From Blastocladiella emersonii ATCC 22665 (Eukaryota > Blastocladiomycota > Blastocladiomycetes > Blastocladiales > Blastocladiaceae): a DNA stretch of 64,000 nt. The position numbers and the translations under genes are program-made. The stretch is taken from contig JANHCV010000005.1 in assembly GCA_025594325.1 (NCBI GenBank), positions 1,143,501 through 1,207,500 of the forward strand, written 5' to 3'. Shown in pieces: positions 41,515-52,284 of this stretch. Each line of letters begins with the position of its first letter. Position 1 is the first letter of the stretch. The notes under the pieces were generated by a model. That model was not told the DNA's origin and ran no database searches. It was given only the letters and a program-made list of their open reading frames with translations.

Positions 41515-42096
41515 CGAAGAGATCACTTTGCAGTTGACGCAGTTACATGGCAACAATCGCCCTCCCGAACTTGAGAGAGTGCAGACGACGCATCACCTCG
41601 GGAGCAAGCGGGAGTGGGCGGCGGCGCGGTTCGAGCCACCGAGTGTGGCTGAACGCGGTCATGTGGCACTGCATCAGGACTTTGGCGCGCTTATGGGCAC
41701 CGCGACGTCACGGATCGTGCTCACGATCACAGTCAACCGAAAGCGCATTTGTGATGGTGCGGACGAGGAACGTTAGGATCTAGGGAGAATCCACAGTTGA
41801 ACAAATGAAAACGATGCTTGTATAAAATGCGAGCGGATCCCCAACGACACTCTCATCAAGCCCACTGGTTCCGCTTTCCGACGATCGCCTCGTGCTGCAA
41901 CACGGGTGCGTGCCAGTACACCATGGCCACGGTGCAGAGACGCGCTCAACTGACACCGTACTAGTGATGATATGGACCATTTTGGTCGCCAAGAAACGGA
42001 TGCACGTGAGCGAAATCGCGCAAAACGCTGATTATATCGAATGCAAGCGAATCACCAACGATACTCATCAAGCCCACCGGTTCCGCGTTCCAATGC
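41515..42096. other. Promoter-like region and decayed copy of a gene end
   Basis: 41640-41790 shares words with the regions upstream of the family genes at 44048 and 45592 (GTGGCTGAACGCG, GTCACGATCACG-like). 41820-41945 is a diverged copy of the 3' end of the adjacent gene (compare CTCATCAAGCCCAC and GTTCCGC with 42063-42090). 41961-42096 is 3' flank that recurs at 47786. Confidence 0.5.
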
Positions 42097-44047
42097 TTAG
42101 CGCTGAAGCACGGGCGCGTACCAGCACACGAGGACCACAGTGTAGATGCGCGTCGCGAGCCAGACCCTGGACGGCGGCACTGCAGTCTCGTCGCCGCACG
42201 ACAGCGCGATCCATGCGCCGACCTGGGCCGCGATGCGGAGCGCCGTGAAGCCCGCGTAGCACCAGGCCAGCGCGCAGTACGCCTTGTACTTGCGCGTGAG
42301 CGTAGCGTGCAGGAAGGCGGTGAAACCGGCGAGCACGACAATGGCGCCGATCAGGAAGACAGTGTCGATGGGCATCATGACCGCGGGATCCGACGCGGGT
42401 GGCGACGCGGGCCGGGTGTACGATAGCGTCGAGTCGACAATGGACTTGAACTCGGACTGCCACACGAGGCCGCAGAAGGCACCGAATGCGTAGTAGAACT
42501 ACGTCCGAGCGAGGCGAGGGTGAGCGATGATCGGCGCGTCAGCAACTACGGAGACTAGCGTACCCATTGGACCCAGAGAACCAGCAGGACGCCAAAGCGA
42601 AGGTCGAAACAGAAGCAAAATTTCGCTCCTTCGGGCCGCTGCGAGCCTTCGAAAACGACCGAGTAACGCGACTCGGGCCGCAAGAGTGACCGCAAAGGCG
42701 ACCGCCACCACATTGTCGACCACCACGCATCCGATACCAGCCGATTCTCGGCACGGATGGCATAAGGAGAAAGATTGAGGAGCAGGGCGCTCACGGCGGC
42801 CGCTGCCACTAGAAGCAAAGTCGGCGGCTTCACTGCTGCGCCAGAAGTCGCGATCCACGCACCACCTTGCATGGCGAGGACGAGCGCAGTCACACCAGTG
42901 TTCCACCGCGCCATGGTGCAGGTCAGCGGGAGGTCGAACGAGGCGGCCGCGAGGATGGAAATGGGGAAGCCCGCGACCGCCGCGAGCGAGAAGACCAGGA
43001 AAACGATGTCAAGCGGCGTCATGGGACTGTCGTCGGCAATCGGCGTGGAACGATGATGCAAGAGCGTCCAATCAACGACGGCCATAAACTTGGACCGCCA
43101 CGCGAAGGCGCAGTATGCGACAAACACGCAGTAAACCTAGTGGCGAGGGAATGTGTGGTGAGAACCGCAGCCATGGACGAATACGAGCCGTGATGACGCA
43201 CCCATTGGGCAGCAATGGCCGCAAAGACCACCACTTTGAACACGAGCCGCAGGTACGAGCGCCAGCCCCGCCGCGCGGGCTCACCTGCCGTTGACGAGAA
43301 CGGCTGAGCAAAGTCTGGCCGGTTAGAGCGCGCGGGGAAGCCGGATACAGGGACTAAATAGCCAATACGCTGGTCGTGCTGCTGAACTGGCGCCGGAGCA
43401 GGCCAGGAGCGCGACGGCGGGGCCAATCGACGGCCGCCGCGCGCGGTATGACTGGCCGGGACCAGCGCGTTTTCGCAGGTCACGAAAGCGCGCGCACGCT
43501 CCTGTCGTGCACGCTGAAGCCGAAACGACCGCGGCGGGGCCGACTCCGCGTCCGCAGGCGGCGACGCTGAATCGCCACGACTCGCGCTCCCGCTGCCAAT
43601 TAGCGGCGTGGTCTCGCGAGCTTCGGGGTGCTGCTGCGGGCGCTGTAGCCGGGAGGACAGCAAGACCCGCGTTGCGGGCGCCAGCGATGGCACGGGCGAC
43701 ACCGAGCGGGCGGCGCGGGGCGACGGAGGAGGCGACGACGTGTACGAGGGTAGCGAGGACGAAAACGTGTACTCTGGCGGCGAAGATGAGAGCACCGACG
43801 CGGGCGGCGAAGCGAAATCCGTGTACATGGGCGGTGGCGAGGGACAGTCGCAGTTCTCGTCAACGGGCAGCAGCGGCGGCCACGGGGGGAGATCAGACAG
43901 AGTCGATGACGAGGAAACCGAGGACGGGGAGAGCTCCGGCGGCACAGGTTGAGCGGTCGGCGGCGACGACACGGCCGGGCGCGAGCCGGTGTCGCCGTGC
44001 ACCTGCGCAGGCTGCGACGCCCTGTTCGAGTCGCGAGAAGTAACCAT
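42097..44047 (-). CDS. Membrane protein A: two fused four-helix domains
   Basis: Exons 44047-43202, 43136-42564, 42498-42097, all phase 0, giving 606 residues. The first 280 residues are Ser/Pro-rich and cytosolic in character, with TTPLIGSGS, a possible dileucine-like sorting sequence. The first domain starts ..VVVFAAIAAQW, the intron, then VYCVFVAYCAFAWRSKFM, with helices at MTPLDIVFLVFSLAAVAGF and WNTGVTALVLAMQGGAWI. A connecting part with AKFCFCFDLRFGVLLVLWVQ leads across the second intron to FYYAFGAFCGLVWQSEFKS. The second domain follows: MPIDTVFLIGAIVVLAGF, YCALAWCYAGFTALRIAAQV, and ATRIYTVVLVCWYAPVL. Both introns fall right after the QW pair, the same place as in the sister genes, which indicates an internal duplication or fusion of two adjacent genes. 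Function unknown. Confidence 0.7.
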
Positions 44048-44416
44048 ATGGCGGCCGTTTGCACGCGGTTACATGGGCTGCGTTTGTGTGGGCCGTCAAG
44101 GGGGGGAGAGCAAGGCTGCATGAAGGCGAGGAGCGGGAACTGGACACGGTCACGCGCGCGCGGTGTGAGTGGCTGAACGCGGTCGGTGCCGGCACGGGCG
44201 GGCGAGCCACTCTCGGGCACCGCGCCATCTACCGCGGATCACGGCCGTGATCACGACCACAAACGACACTGCACTCTCGCCGATGCATGTGTCAAGCGTC
44301 CGCGCCTCAAGAGGCAACACGCGTTACGCGGCTCCCCAACAGCCCCTGTCAAAGCTCGCCTAATGGGACGAAACGCGTATATCAAGGAGCTCGATGGCAA
44401 ACGAGCGGTACAGACA
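44048..44416. promoter_or_regulatory. Upstream region of membrane protein A
   Basis: Contains GAGTGGCTGAACGCGGTCGG and TCTCGGGCACCGCGCC, which recur upstream of membrane protein B (45716-45775) and at 41645-41715. Also holds the 3' flank of protein B. Confidence 0.45.
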
Positions 44417-45591
44417 TCAACGATTAGTCCGGCGCCGCAACACGCCAGCGTACCGGTTCACGACCACAACAGCGTACACGCGGATGGCGATCCAGACCCA
44501 CGACGGTGCTGCGGCCGCCGTCGCCTCCTCGCCGCCTGCTTCGAACCCGGATAGCGCAATCCACGCGCCGATCTGCGCGGCGATCCGGAGCGCCGTGAAC
44601 CCCGCGTAGCACCACGCCAACGCGCGGTACGCGGCCGAGTCGCGCGTCCACGCGGCGTGCAGAAAGGCCGTGAACGCTGCGAGCACGACGATGGCCGCGG
44701 TCAGGAAGACGATGTCGATGGCCGTCAGCGGGACCGTGTAGTCGTCGTCGTCGGGGTTGGGCGAAGGCGCAGGTACAGGGCGGTGGTGCATGAGCGTGGA
44801 ATCGACAATCGACGTGAACGTGGACGGCCACATCATGGCGCTCACGACCGTGAAGGCGTAGTACATCTACACGGGGCAGCGATCGATGGTGAGCAAGGAT
44901 CGTTGTGATCGACTGCTGGCGCATGATGTACCCATTGGACTTTGAGGATCGAGAGCACTGCCAAGTACCCGCTTAGCGTCGACTTTTCCGTGTAGTTGGA
45001 TGCCGAAGACGAAGATGACGACCACCGCCACTCATCCGACGCCGGCCGCTCAACAACGCGGTTGACCTGTGTGTGGTGGTGGTGATGGTGGTGGTGAACC
45101 TCAACCGGCACCGGCACCGGCACCGTCACCTGCACCCGCGGCGGCCGAATCGACGGAGCCGGCTTTGGCTTGGGCTGACGCTGGACAGGCGGCGGTTGCG
45201 GAGACTTGGTGTACGCGGGCGGAGAGGACGGGACGCGGCCGCCAACGGTGCTCGCACCGCCGCCGCCGAGGAGCGACGACGTCTCGCTCACATTCTCGGC
45301 GTGAAGATGCCGCCATTTCTGCTTCTGTTTCCTCTTCTTCTTCTTCTGGCCAGCTGACGGAGGCGGCGGCGACACGGCGTACGCGGGCGGAGGCACCACG
45401 GTCGATCTGCCAAGGTTTGCGCCGCTGCTGCGCGCCGTGTGCGAGCAGCTGCTCTGCGAGTCGGCCGCGGGTGACCACGCCGGCATCTGTGGTGGTACCG
45501 GCACGATGCCGTTGGGATGCGCTCGCACGCCGGCCGTCCACGCGGCCGTGCGCGACCGCTTCGCCCGCTCGAGATCGCGTGAGGGGGACAT
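44417..45591 (-). CDS. Membrane protein B: four-helix, His-tract
   Basis: Exons 45591-44932 and 44866-44417, phase 0, giving 369 residues. Pro/Ser/Lys-rich N-terminal half with ETSSLLGGG and PPAYT-type motifs, then a tract of eight His (EVHHHHHHHHTQV). The first helix is split by the intron: LSGYLAVLSILKVQW, then MYYAFTVVSAMMW. Other helices are LTAIDIVFLTAAIVVLAAF, YRALAWCYAGFTALRIAAQI with GAWIAL, and VWIAIRVYAVVVVNRY. The conserved sequence F/IVDSTLxHHRP follows helix 1, as in the sisters. The family is not one I can name; the PPxY-like and dileucine-like motifs would fit a trafficking or stress membrane protein, but that is inference. Confidence 0.75.
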
Positions 45592-46690
45592 CTACCAGTA
45601 ACCACGCGATCGGTGCTTACATGAGCTACAAGCCTTCGTGTTGCCACGGGAGAGCGGACAGGCCGCCTCGAGGAGGAACACCAGTGGCTGGACACGGTCA
45701 GGTGGGCCGACGTGTGTGGCTGAACGCGGGCGGCGGCCGCACAAGCGAGCGAGCCGCTCTCGGGCATCGCGACATCGCGGACCATGGTCACGATCACGCT
45801 CAAACGACACCGTACTAGTTCTCAGCTGTAGCTTTAGCGAAGCTGAGTTCCTGTTTGAGCAATTGAAACCTATCAGAGACATCAACCTGCACGTGAACCA
45901 AGCTTCGTCTGCAGTTCTGGCCCCCGACCCCAACTCTCTTGGTCTAGCTCTCATTCCAAGTCCCCGACTCCCCGCATTGGCCTCAGCCCGGTGTAATAAA
46001 AATTCTGACACTGCTTATTTGATGCGGCGACCTACTTGAACGTCTTTGAGTGCGCGGCAAGTCGCAGCGACAGTGGAGCGGTCGGTCGCTGGTGTCTCCC
46101 ACTGCTGCGCCACCCGCTGAGCCACCCGCTGAGCCACCGCTCTCCGACCCCGCCTGCAGCTCCGTCGCCAACCAGTACGACCGCTTTCGAACAACAACAT
46201 ACGCAGCGTCAAGGTCGCGCAAAAATCATTATGAAGCAGCCGGCGCAAAATATAGGTCCTCTATTCCCGCTGTTTCCCCAAACTGACTTCAATCTGGCCG
46301 CCCGAACTGTCGCGCTTTGATCCGTCTTTTTCTTTCTCTTGAAGCGCAATAAAATTGAAAGTTTGTGAATCGCCCGATTACCGAGGTAGTTCAAGATCAT
46401 GGATCTCGGTTGTCGTTCGCAAGGAAATGGTTTCATTCGCGGCGATGGGTAGCGTCTACAAAGTGATTACTGAGGGGTAGCGATGACGTGACGTACACAT
46501 TGACTGGAGAAAGCTCAACATGCACGCAGCAAGGCGAGAGCGGTGCGACGCGACCCCGAAACAGACGGTGAGTACAACACCGGGGTCCACGACCACGACT
46601 GGATCACGCCCGCTAACTGAGCCTAGCCCGGCGATAAGAAAGAAGGGTCAGCAGCGTCAGGCGTATACGCGCCCGCTGTATCGTACTGAA
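45592..46690. other. Promoter of protein B, then no intact gene
   Basis: 45700-45820 is the family-type upstream region of protein B. Beyond the 18-bp repeat, short frames such as EFLFEQLKPIRDINLHVNQA (45845-45905) look coding-like but stop soon. 46310-46440 is AT-rich. I see no intact gene. Confidence 0.4.
45820..45837 (+). repeat. 18-bp inverted repeat, left
   Basis: TCTCAGCTGTAGCTTTAG; its exact reverse complement is at 47742-47759. No matching target-site duplication is seen next to the two ends. Confidence 0.7.
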
Positions 46691-46739
46691 AGTAGTCAGC
46701 CGCATTGAAAGTAGTCAGCCGCAAATCGTACTCGACACC

Positions 46740-47140
46740 GCGTACTACGTCGTGCGGGTCGACCTGCGCGACACAATTCTTTCTCGCTCCAACGCGTCGT
46801 TGACGAGGTTACGGGCGAGGCGCACATGTACGTCGTTGACGCGATGGACATCAAGGACGGGCCCTGCGTCGAGATCATCTTGGGCTCGGTCCTGATCGCT
46901 GGTCAGACGTCGGCCGCGTGCGAAAGATACTCACGGCGACGCTCGTTGCGTTCCGCTCGATAGCCATCGCCCAGAACGCGAGTCAGGGTGACGCCCAGTT
47001 CATCATCCTCACGGGCTTTGCCGCGCTCAACAAGGAGTTCAGCTGCGATGTGTACACGACCAATATTGAGGTTGGCGGTGCCCAAATCATACACTGCGGC
47101 GCTTCACGGCGTTGTCCCAATTATCCAAGTTTATATTAAC
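46740..47140 (+). pseudogene. Acetyl-CoA carboxylase carboxyltransferase relic
   Basis: Fragment with clear similarity to the carboxyltransferase domain of eukaryotic acetyl-CoA carboxylase, which makes malonyl-CoA. In one frame it reads GEAHMYVVDAMDIKDGPCVE and GSVLIAGQTSAA, matching the family's (D)xxGAKDGLGVE..GSGLIAGETSRAY. A frameshift near 46910 moves it to LTATLVAFRSIAIAQNASQG and FIILTGFAALNKEF, then SCDVYTTNIEVGGAQIIH, matching ..ITLVTxRSVGIGAY, PIILTGxxALNK and REVYTSNLQLGGTQIM. A further shift at 47095 gives GVVPIIQV for the family's NGVSHLTA. Key residues of the domain are changed (for example LGREVYTSN becomes FSCDVYTTN) and the rest of the gene is absent. So it is a decayed fragment, not a working enzyme. 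Confidence 0.7.
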
Positions 47141-47785
47141 CTTCCCGCCCACTGCAACACACCGCGCTTGATCCTTCACGCGCCGATCAGAAACCCAGCG
47201 ACCGTCGCTGCCGCGGACCTGGCCTTGGCCTTCTCGTCAGTGGCTTCTTCACTCGCGAAGAGTGCCGCCGATGCAGCCTCGTACCAGTTCGGCGAGGTGG
47301 ATCGCAAGATTACGAATCGCAACACAGAAAGCACGCGGCGGTAACAGGTGCGTGAGGTCGACTGCTCCTTAGACTGCTTCTCATGGACCGGGACCATGAG
47401 CAGGTGCTCGGGCGAACGTTCTCTCCAGCAAGGCTGCGGACGATCCGCGCTCAGGAACAAGGCGGCGTGGGCGGCCGCGACCTTGGTCACGAGGGCTTCT
47501 CCCGCTCCTCAACTTTGTTAACTCGGTTTACTTAACTGGCACAGACTCTCAGGCAGCCAGCGCGACTTGTTTGAGTCCAGCTTCAGTTCCGACCATGAGC
47601 CACGGCTTCGAGTGCTTGCTCAACCGAATAACGTGATTTTCCGCGGCCACGATGCTCATGGCCGTGGGGGAGTTGGCCATGGACGCGTACCTACCGCGCG
47701 CGTTGTACCTGCGCTGCTGTTCTCATCATCGACACGGCAGACTAAAGCTACAGCTGAGACCCAAGTGTGTGCGCAGCACACACAC
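47141..47785. other. Island between the relic and duplicated gene end
   Basis: A minus-strand piece (47176-47330) reads NWYEAASAALFASEEATDEK and ends GFLIGA; it looks like a gene fragment but I cannot name it. No intact gene. Confidence 0.35.
47742..47759 (-). repeat. 18-bp inverted repeat, right
   Basis: CTAAAGCTACAGCTGAGA, reverse complement of 45820-45837. Together they bound about 1.94 kb holding the acetyl-CoA carboxylase relic. Confidence 0.7.
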
Positions 47786-48003
47786 CTAGTGATGATATGG
47801 ACCATTTCGAGTTTGGGAGTGGTCGCCAAGAAACGGATGCACGTGAGCGAAATCGCGCAAAACGCTGATTATATCGAATGCAAGCGAATCACCAACGATA
47901 CTCATCAAGCCCACCGGTTCCGCGTTCCAATGCTTAGCGCTGAAGCACGGGCGCGTACCAGCACACGAGGACCACAGTGTAGACGCGCGTCGCGAGCCAG
48001 ACC
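47786..48003 (-). pseudogene. Duplicated 3' end of membrane protein A
   Basis: Nearly identical to 41961-42165, which holds the last ~22 codons of membrane protein A and its 3' flank. Differences seen: a 15-bp insertion after GGACCATT and one T/C change at GTAGATGCG/GTAGACGCG. Only the gene end is copied; upstream of it the sequence changes abruptly at AGCCAGACC. Confidence 0.85.
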
Positions 48004-48345
48004 ATGGTCCGTCCGTGACCACGGTCCCTCTCGCTGCTGCTGGCCAGCGACGGTTTGGCCATGGCCATGGACTCGAACAACCGCCAAGCGTCCCGTCCGC
48101 GAGCTGCTCAAGCAAGACTCAGTAGCTGATCTGTCCAGGATGAACATCGGAGGGCGAATGCGGACGAGGACGGCGGCCTGGACCGCGGCCATCGTGGAAG
48201 TTGATGGTCAAGCTCACACGCCAAAGTAGAACTTGACGGGGACCGAACTGTGCGCGATCCTGAGGCACCACGCCATCATATTGGACGAAGAGGGCGAAAA
48301 ATGGTATATGAAAGGAATGAGAATCAGAACCCCGTGCGACGTCGC

Positions 48346-49484
48346 TCACCATCGCGACACCGCCGCGATCTCGTGCCGCATGACGGGCACGTACCGGTGG
48401 ATCACAACGATGGCGTACCCGCGCGCGGCCATCCACAGGACAGACGGCGCGCCCGCCTCGCCCATCACGATCCACGCGCCGACCTGCTCGGCGAGCAGCA
48501 GCGCCGTCAGCGCGGCGTAGGCCCAGGCGAGCGCGCGGTACGTTGCGAGGCTGCGCGATTTGGCGGCGTGGATCAGCGCCGTGAACCCGGCGAGGATGAA
48601 CAGGGACGCGGTCGCAAAGGCGACGTCGAGCGGGGATAGGCTGTCGTTCTCGTCGCGGCGGCGGCCGCCGTCCGACGGGGGATCGAGTACGGGCCGGTGA
48701 TACGACAGCGTCGAGTCGACGATGGCGGCGAAGGCGGAGCGCCATGCGATGGCGCAGTACACGACGAATGCATAGTACAGCTACACGTTGCGCGAACCAT
48801 CGTGAGCGAAGGACGTCTCCCGAAAGGCGAGCTGGCAGCGAAGCGTACCCATTGGGTCCCGAGGAGCAAGAGGACGCCGGCGCGCAGATCGAAGCAGCAG
48901 CAGCACGTCGCGCGATCCACGAGCGGGCGCGCTGCCGCGGCGTCGAGGATCGCGTACGCGCTTCCCGCGGCTGACTCGCTCGCTGACGAGGACGACGACG
49001 ACGAGGTGGCGATGTGGCGGTGGACGTGCGTGTGGTGGTGATGGACGACGACTTGCGGGACAGCGGCCGCCGCCGACTCGGTGTACGATGGCGGCAGCAG
49101 CAGCGATGACGATGGACCTGCACCCGCCGCCGCGTTCCCGGCCAGCAGCGGCGCCGTCTCCTTGAGCAGGTACTGCGCGGGCAACGGCGGGATCGGCGGC
49201 ACGTTCCCCGCGTCGCAGCCGAGCGGGTTTGGCATGGCGGACGCGGCGAGCGCGGGCGAGTAGTCTGGCGGCGGCGGGGCCGGCAGCGACTGGTACTCGA
49301 AGCGCGCGGCCGTCGTCGCGTTGGACGGCGACGCGAGCGGCGGCGGCTGTTGTGGTTGCCGGTCCGAGTCGACGGATGACGGCGGCGTGCGCGGCGCCGG
49401 GTACCGCGGGATGGGCGTGGCGGCGGCCGACGTCGACGACGAGGACGCCGTCATGGGCGGTTGCTGCTGCGAGGGGTGCGGCAT
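48346..49484 (-). CDS. Membrane protein C: four-helix, His-tract
   Basis: Exons 49484-48849 and 48780-48346, phase 0, giving 356 residues. The N-terminal 200 residues are Pro/Ala/Ser-rich with EYQSLPAPPPPDYSPA and ETAPLLAGN (dileucine-like), then VVVHHHHTHVHRHI, the counterpart of the His tract in protein B. The first helix is preceded by four Cys (RATCCCCFDLRAGVLLLLGT) and split by the intron after QW; it resumes LYYAFVVYCAIAWRSAFA. Then IVDSTLSYHRPVLD, helices LDVAFATASLFILAGFTA, YRALAWAYAALTALLLAEQ and VLWMAARGYAIVVIHRYV. The Cys cluster next to a membrane helix suggests S-acylation. It is the cleanest copy of the family in this window; the stop at 48346 follows a short polar tail. Confidence 0.78.
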
Positions 49485-50320
49485 GGTGAAGCGCGGTTGT
49501 CGCAGTCGTTGTCGTGGTGGGTGCTCCGTGGCGTCGTCGTCGCGGGCGGTGCTGATGTTGCAGGGTGTGCGAGGATCGTCGTCGTCGTCGGTGCGGTGTG
49601 GGACGAGACGGATGAGCGGGCGAGTTGGCCACGGAGCAGACGCGACGACAACGAGATGGACGGTGCGATGGGGGAGGGAGAGAGCGCGAGCGAGCGACGA
49701 CGACGAGAAGCGGGGACCGTGACGAACGACGGACCCCTAAGCTCTAAAACGGACCCGGCCCGCCCGATATAAACTCTGCGCGGCGCACACGTTCCGTCTT
49801 CCTCTCTCCCCTCTGCACACACCACCGACGACGCCCGCCCGTTCTCACCGCCGTCGTCGCCGCCAAGACCGCCCAATCGAGCACCCTCGGCTGCGCGGAA
49901 GACAGCGGGCGCGGCGTCCCGTGCGTGCCGTGCGACGCGCGCGACGCGCCGCTTCGTCGCGTCCCATCGCGCAGCCGGGGAGGCAGGTCCTGCCGTGCAC
50001 GGCATGGAGGCTTTGGGGAGGCGTTCGCCCAGTGGTTCGCATGGGCCCACCTCGGCGTCAGCCTGAAAGCTTGCTCAGCGGCGGCGACGCCAAGGTTTAG
50101 GCGTCGCGCGGGCCCGGCCGGATCACGTCCACCATCAACCGACCAGCCGACCACCCGACGCGTCGCTTGCGATGCATCGAAATGGCGGGGATCAGCTCAG
50201 TCAAACTCGCTGCTGCCGCGCGGATGCGCCAGGGCGGAACAACGGACTCGGACTAGGACTAAGTGGGACTGTATATAACAACGTAGCGTAGTAGCAAAGG
50301 AGACACTCACCACCACCGGC
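49485..50320. promoter_or_regulatory. Promoter region with plus-strand TATA and leader-like tract
   Basis: GATATAAACTC at 49767-49777 is followed by a C/T-rich tract (49790-49850) that looks like a plus-strand transcription start and leader, yet I find no convincing plus-strand gene before 50320. The region also serves as promoter of membrane protein C. Frames here are Arg-rich noise. Confidence 0.35.
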
Positions 50321-52284
50321 TCAGAACTTCTTGCCGGCCTTCTTGCTCGCGGGCGCCTTCCGTGGTGCCGCCGCCTGCTGCGCCATCTTGGCCTTCTTGG
50401 TCTTGAGCTTGTCCATCTCGTCGCGCTGCCGGCCCTCCTTGCGCTGCAGGTTCTCGAACGTCTTCTTGTTGCGGTTCGACATGAGGATCTTGGCCATGGC
50501 CAGCTTGTCGGCCTCCTCCTGCGCCTGCTTCTGTTTGGCGATCTTGGCCGCCTGCGCCGCGGCCCGCTGCGCGTCGAGCGCCGACATCTCCTCGGCGTCG
50601 TCGTCCGAGTCGGCAACCACACCGTCGTCGTTGTCCTCCTCGTCCGAGTCAGCGAGCGCGAGCGCGTCCTCGTGCGCGGCCGCCGCCTCGGCCTCGGCGT
50701 CGTCGTCGTAGTTGGCCGTCGGGTCGTACACCAGGTCGCTCTTCTCCTCGAACGGCGACAGGTGCGGCGGGAGCGCCATGCCGGGCGCGTACCCCTCGCC
50801 GTGCGTCGTCGACCCGGACACGAGCAGGAGCTTGCCGGCGTTGACACAGTCGAACACCCACTGCGGCTGCACAAAGGTGCGGCGCGGGAGCGCCTGCATC
50901 GCCGACGTGACGGCGGGGCGGTCGACGAGGTGGTGCGTGATGCGCGGGTCCGACTCGGCGATCGGGGAGCCCGCACCGAGCACCGCGTCCCACCCGACCT
51001 GCCCGCCAAACGACCGGATCAGGAACTCGAGCGCCGTGCGCGGCACCTCGCGCGACACGTAGAAGACGAGCGAAGCGAACAGCGACTGCTGCGCCGTCAG
51101 CGACTGCGCCAGCTGCGTGTACGTGACCAGCGGCCGCGACAGGATGTCGGTCGCGTCGCCCGTCGTGCCGGCGGCCTCGGCCGCAGCGCGGAACTCGTCG
51201 CCCTCGGCGGGCTTCTCCTCGTCGACCTCCATGGGAGCCGACGACGCGTCCTCCTCCTCCTCGGCGGTGGCGGCCGCGGCACCCTCGTCGGCCTTGATCG
51301 AGGCGATCTTGGCCTTGAGCGTCTGAATGCGCTTCTTCTCCTCGGCCGTGAGCTTGGCGGGGGCGGCAGCAGCGGCAGCCTTGGACGTGGCCATGGCGGC
51401 GGCGGCCGCGTCCTTGGCCTCGAGCATGAGGGCGGCGAGCCCGGCGCCGTCCTTCTCGAGGGCCTCGTTGACGGTGGGCGGGTACTTGAGGTTGGCGTCC
51501 GTGTACAGCTTGAACAGGACGAACCCGAGCAGCGTGTCGTAGAGGTGCAGGAATGTGCCCATGACCTTGAAGTCCACGTCCGAGGGGGGCTCCTGCGAGA
51601 ACTGGTGTGGCGTGACCCAGGTGATGGCCTGGCCCTTGATCTCGGCCTGGTAGTAGATGCCCTTGATCGAGATGAACGTCTTGCGCAGGGCGCGCGTCTG
51701 CACCACGTACTGCATGAACTCGACGGCCTTGCGCTGGCACGCGGCGACCAGGTCGCCCTTGACGGCGCTGGTCGACGGCATCGACGCAAACAGGAACACC
51801 ATGGACAGGGCGTCGTCGAGGTCGCGCAGCGCGTCCGTGAAAGTCGGGTACCGCTCACGAATAATGTGGTCGATCGTGAACTGCGGCTTGTTCTCCTCGA
51901 GCGAGTCGGCCGCCGAGTAGTTGCCCTTGGCCATGACGCGCGCCATCTTGCGCGCAAAGATCTTCCAGTCACGGAACTTTTGCAGCAGCGGCTCGTGCAG
52001 CAGGTACATGACATCCTTGCGGTAGTACCACGTGTTGGGCGCCGAAGAGCCCTTGTTGATCTTCTTCTTGTTGGGCGGGTCGCGCGGGTAGATGCCCTTG
52101 AGGATGCACAGGCGGCTAGCGGGAGCGGGAACACGCTCGTTAGCACCAGGCTCGAATCATCCATCAAGCAGGGCCAGCCGTACCGGAAGTCCTTAAGCGA
52201 GATCTGGAGCTTCTTGAGCGCCTGCTTGCGGCTAATGTAGTTGGTGACGGCACCCGTGGTGCCCTTCTTCTTCATGAGTGCCAT
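50321..52284 (-). CDS. NOP7: Pescadillo homologue (60S ribosome biogenesis)
   Basis: Nucleolar PeBoW-complex protein needed for 27S pre-rRNA processing and 60S assembly. Exons 52284-52184 and 52115-50321, 631 residues. The splice joins KLQISLKDFR and RLCILKGIYPRDPPNKKK exactly as in the family (68-nt intron, branch GCTAACG). The Pescadillo N-terminal domain follows: APNTWYYRKDVMYLLHEPLL, KFRDWKIFARKMARV, ERYPTFTDALRDLDDALSM. The BRCT domain is in SLFASLVFYVSREVPRTALE to FVQPQWVFDCVNAGKLL. Between them is a lineage-variable Ala/Lys/Glu-rich insert. The acidic and basic C-terminus (DEEDNDDG, then KTKKAKMAQQ) is typical. Start fixed by MALMKKKGTTGAVTNYISR. Confidence 0.95.

Noticed and set aside
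45820-47759. Calling the island a named transposon
   Set aside because: Only the 18-bp ends match; there is no transposase and no target duplication.
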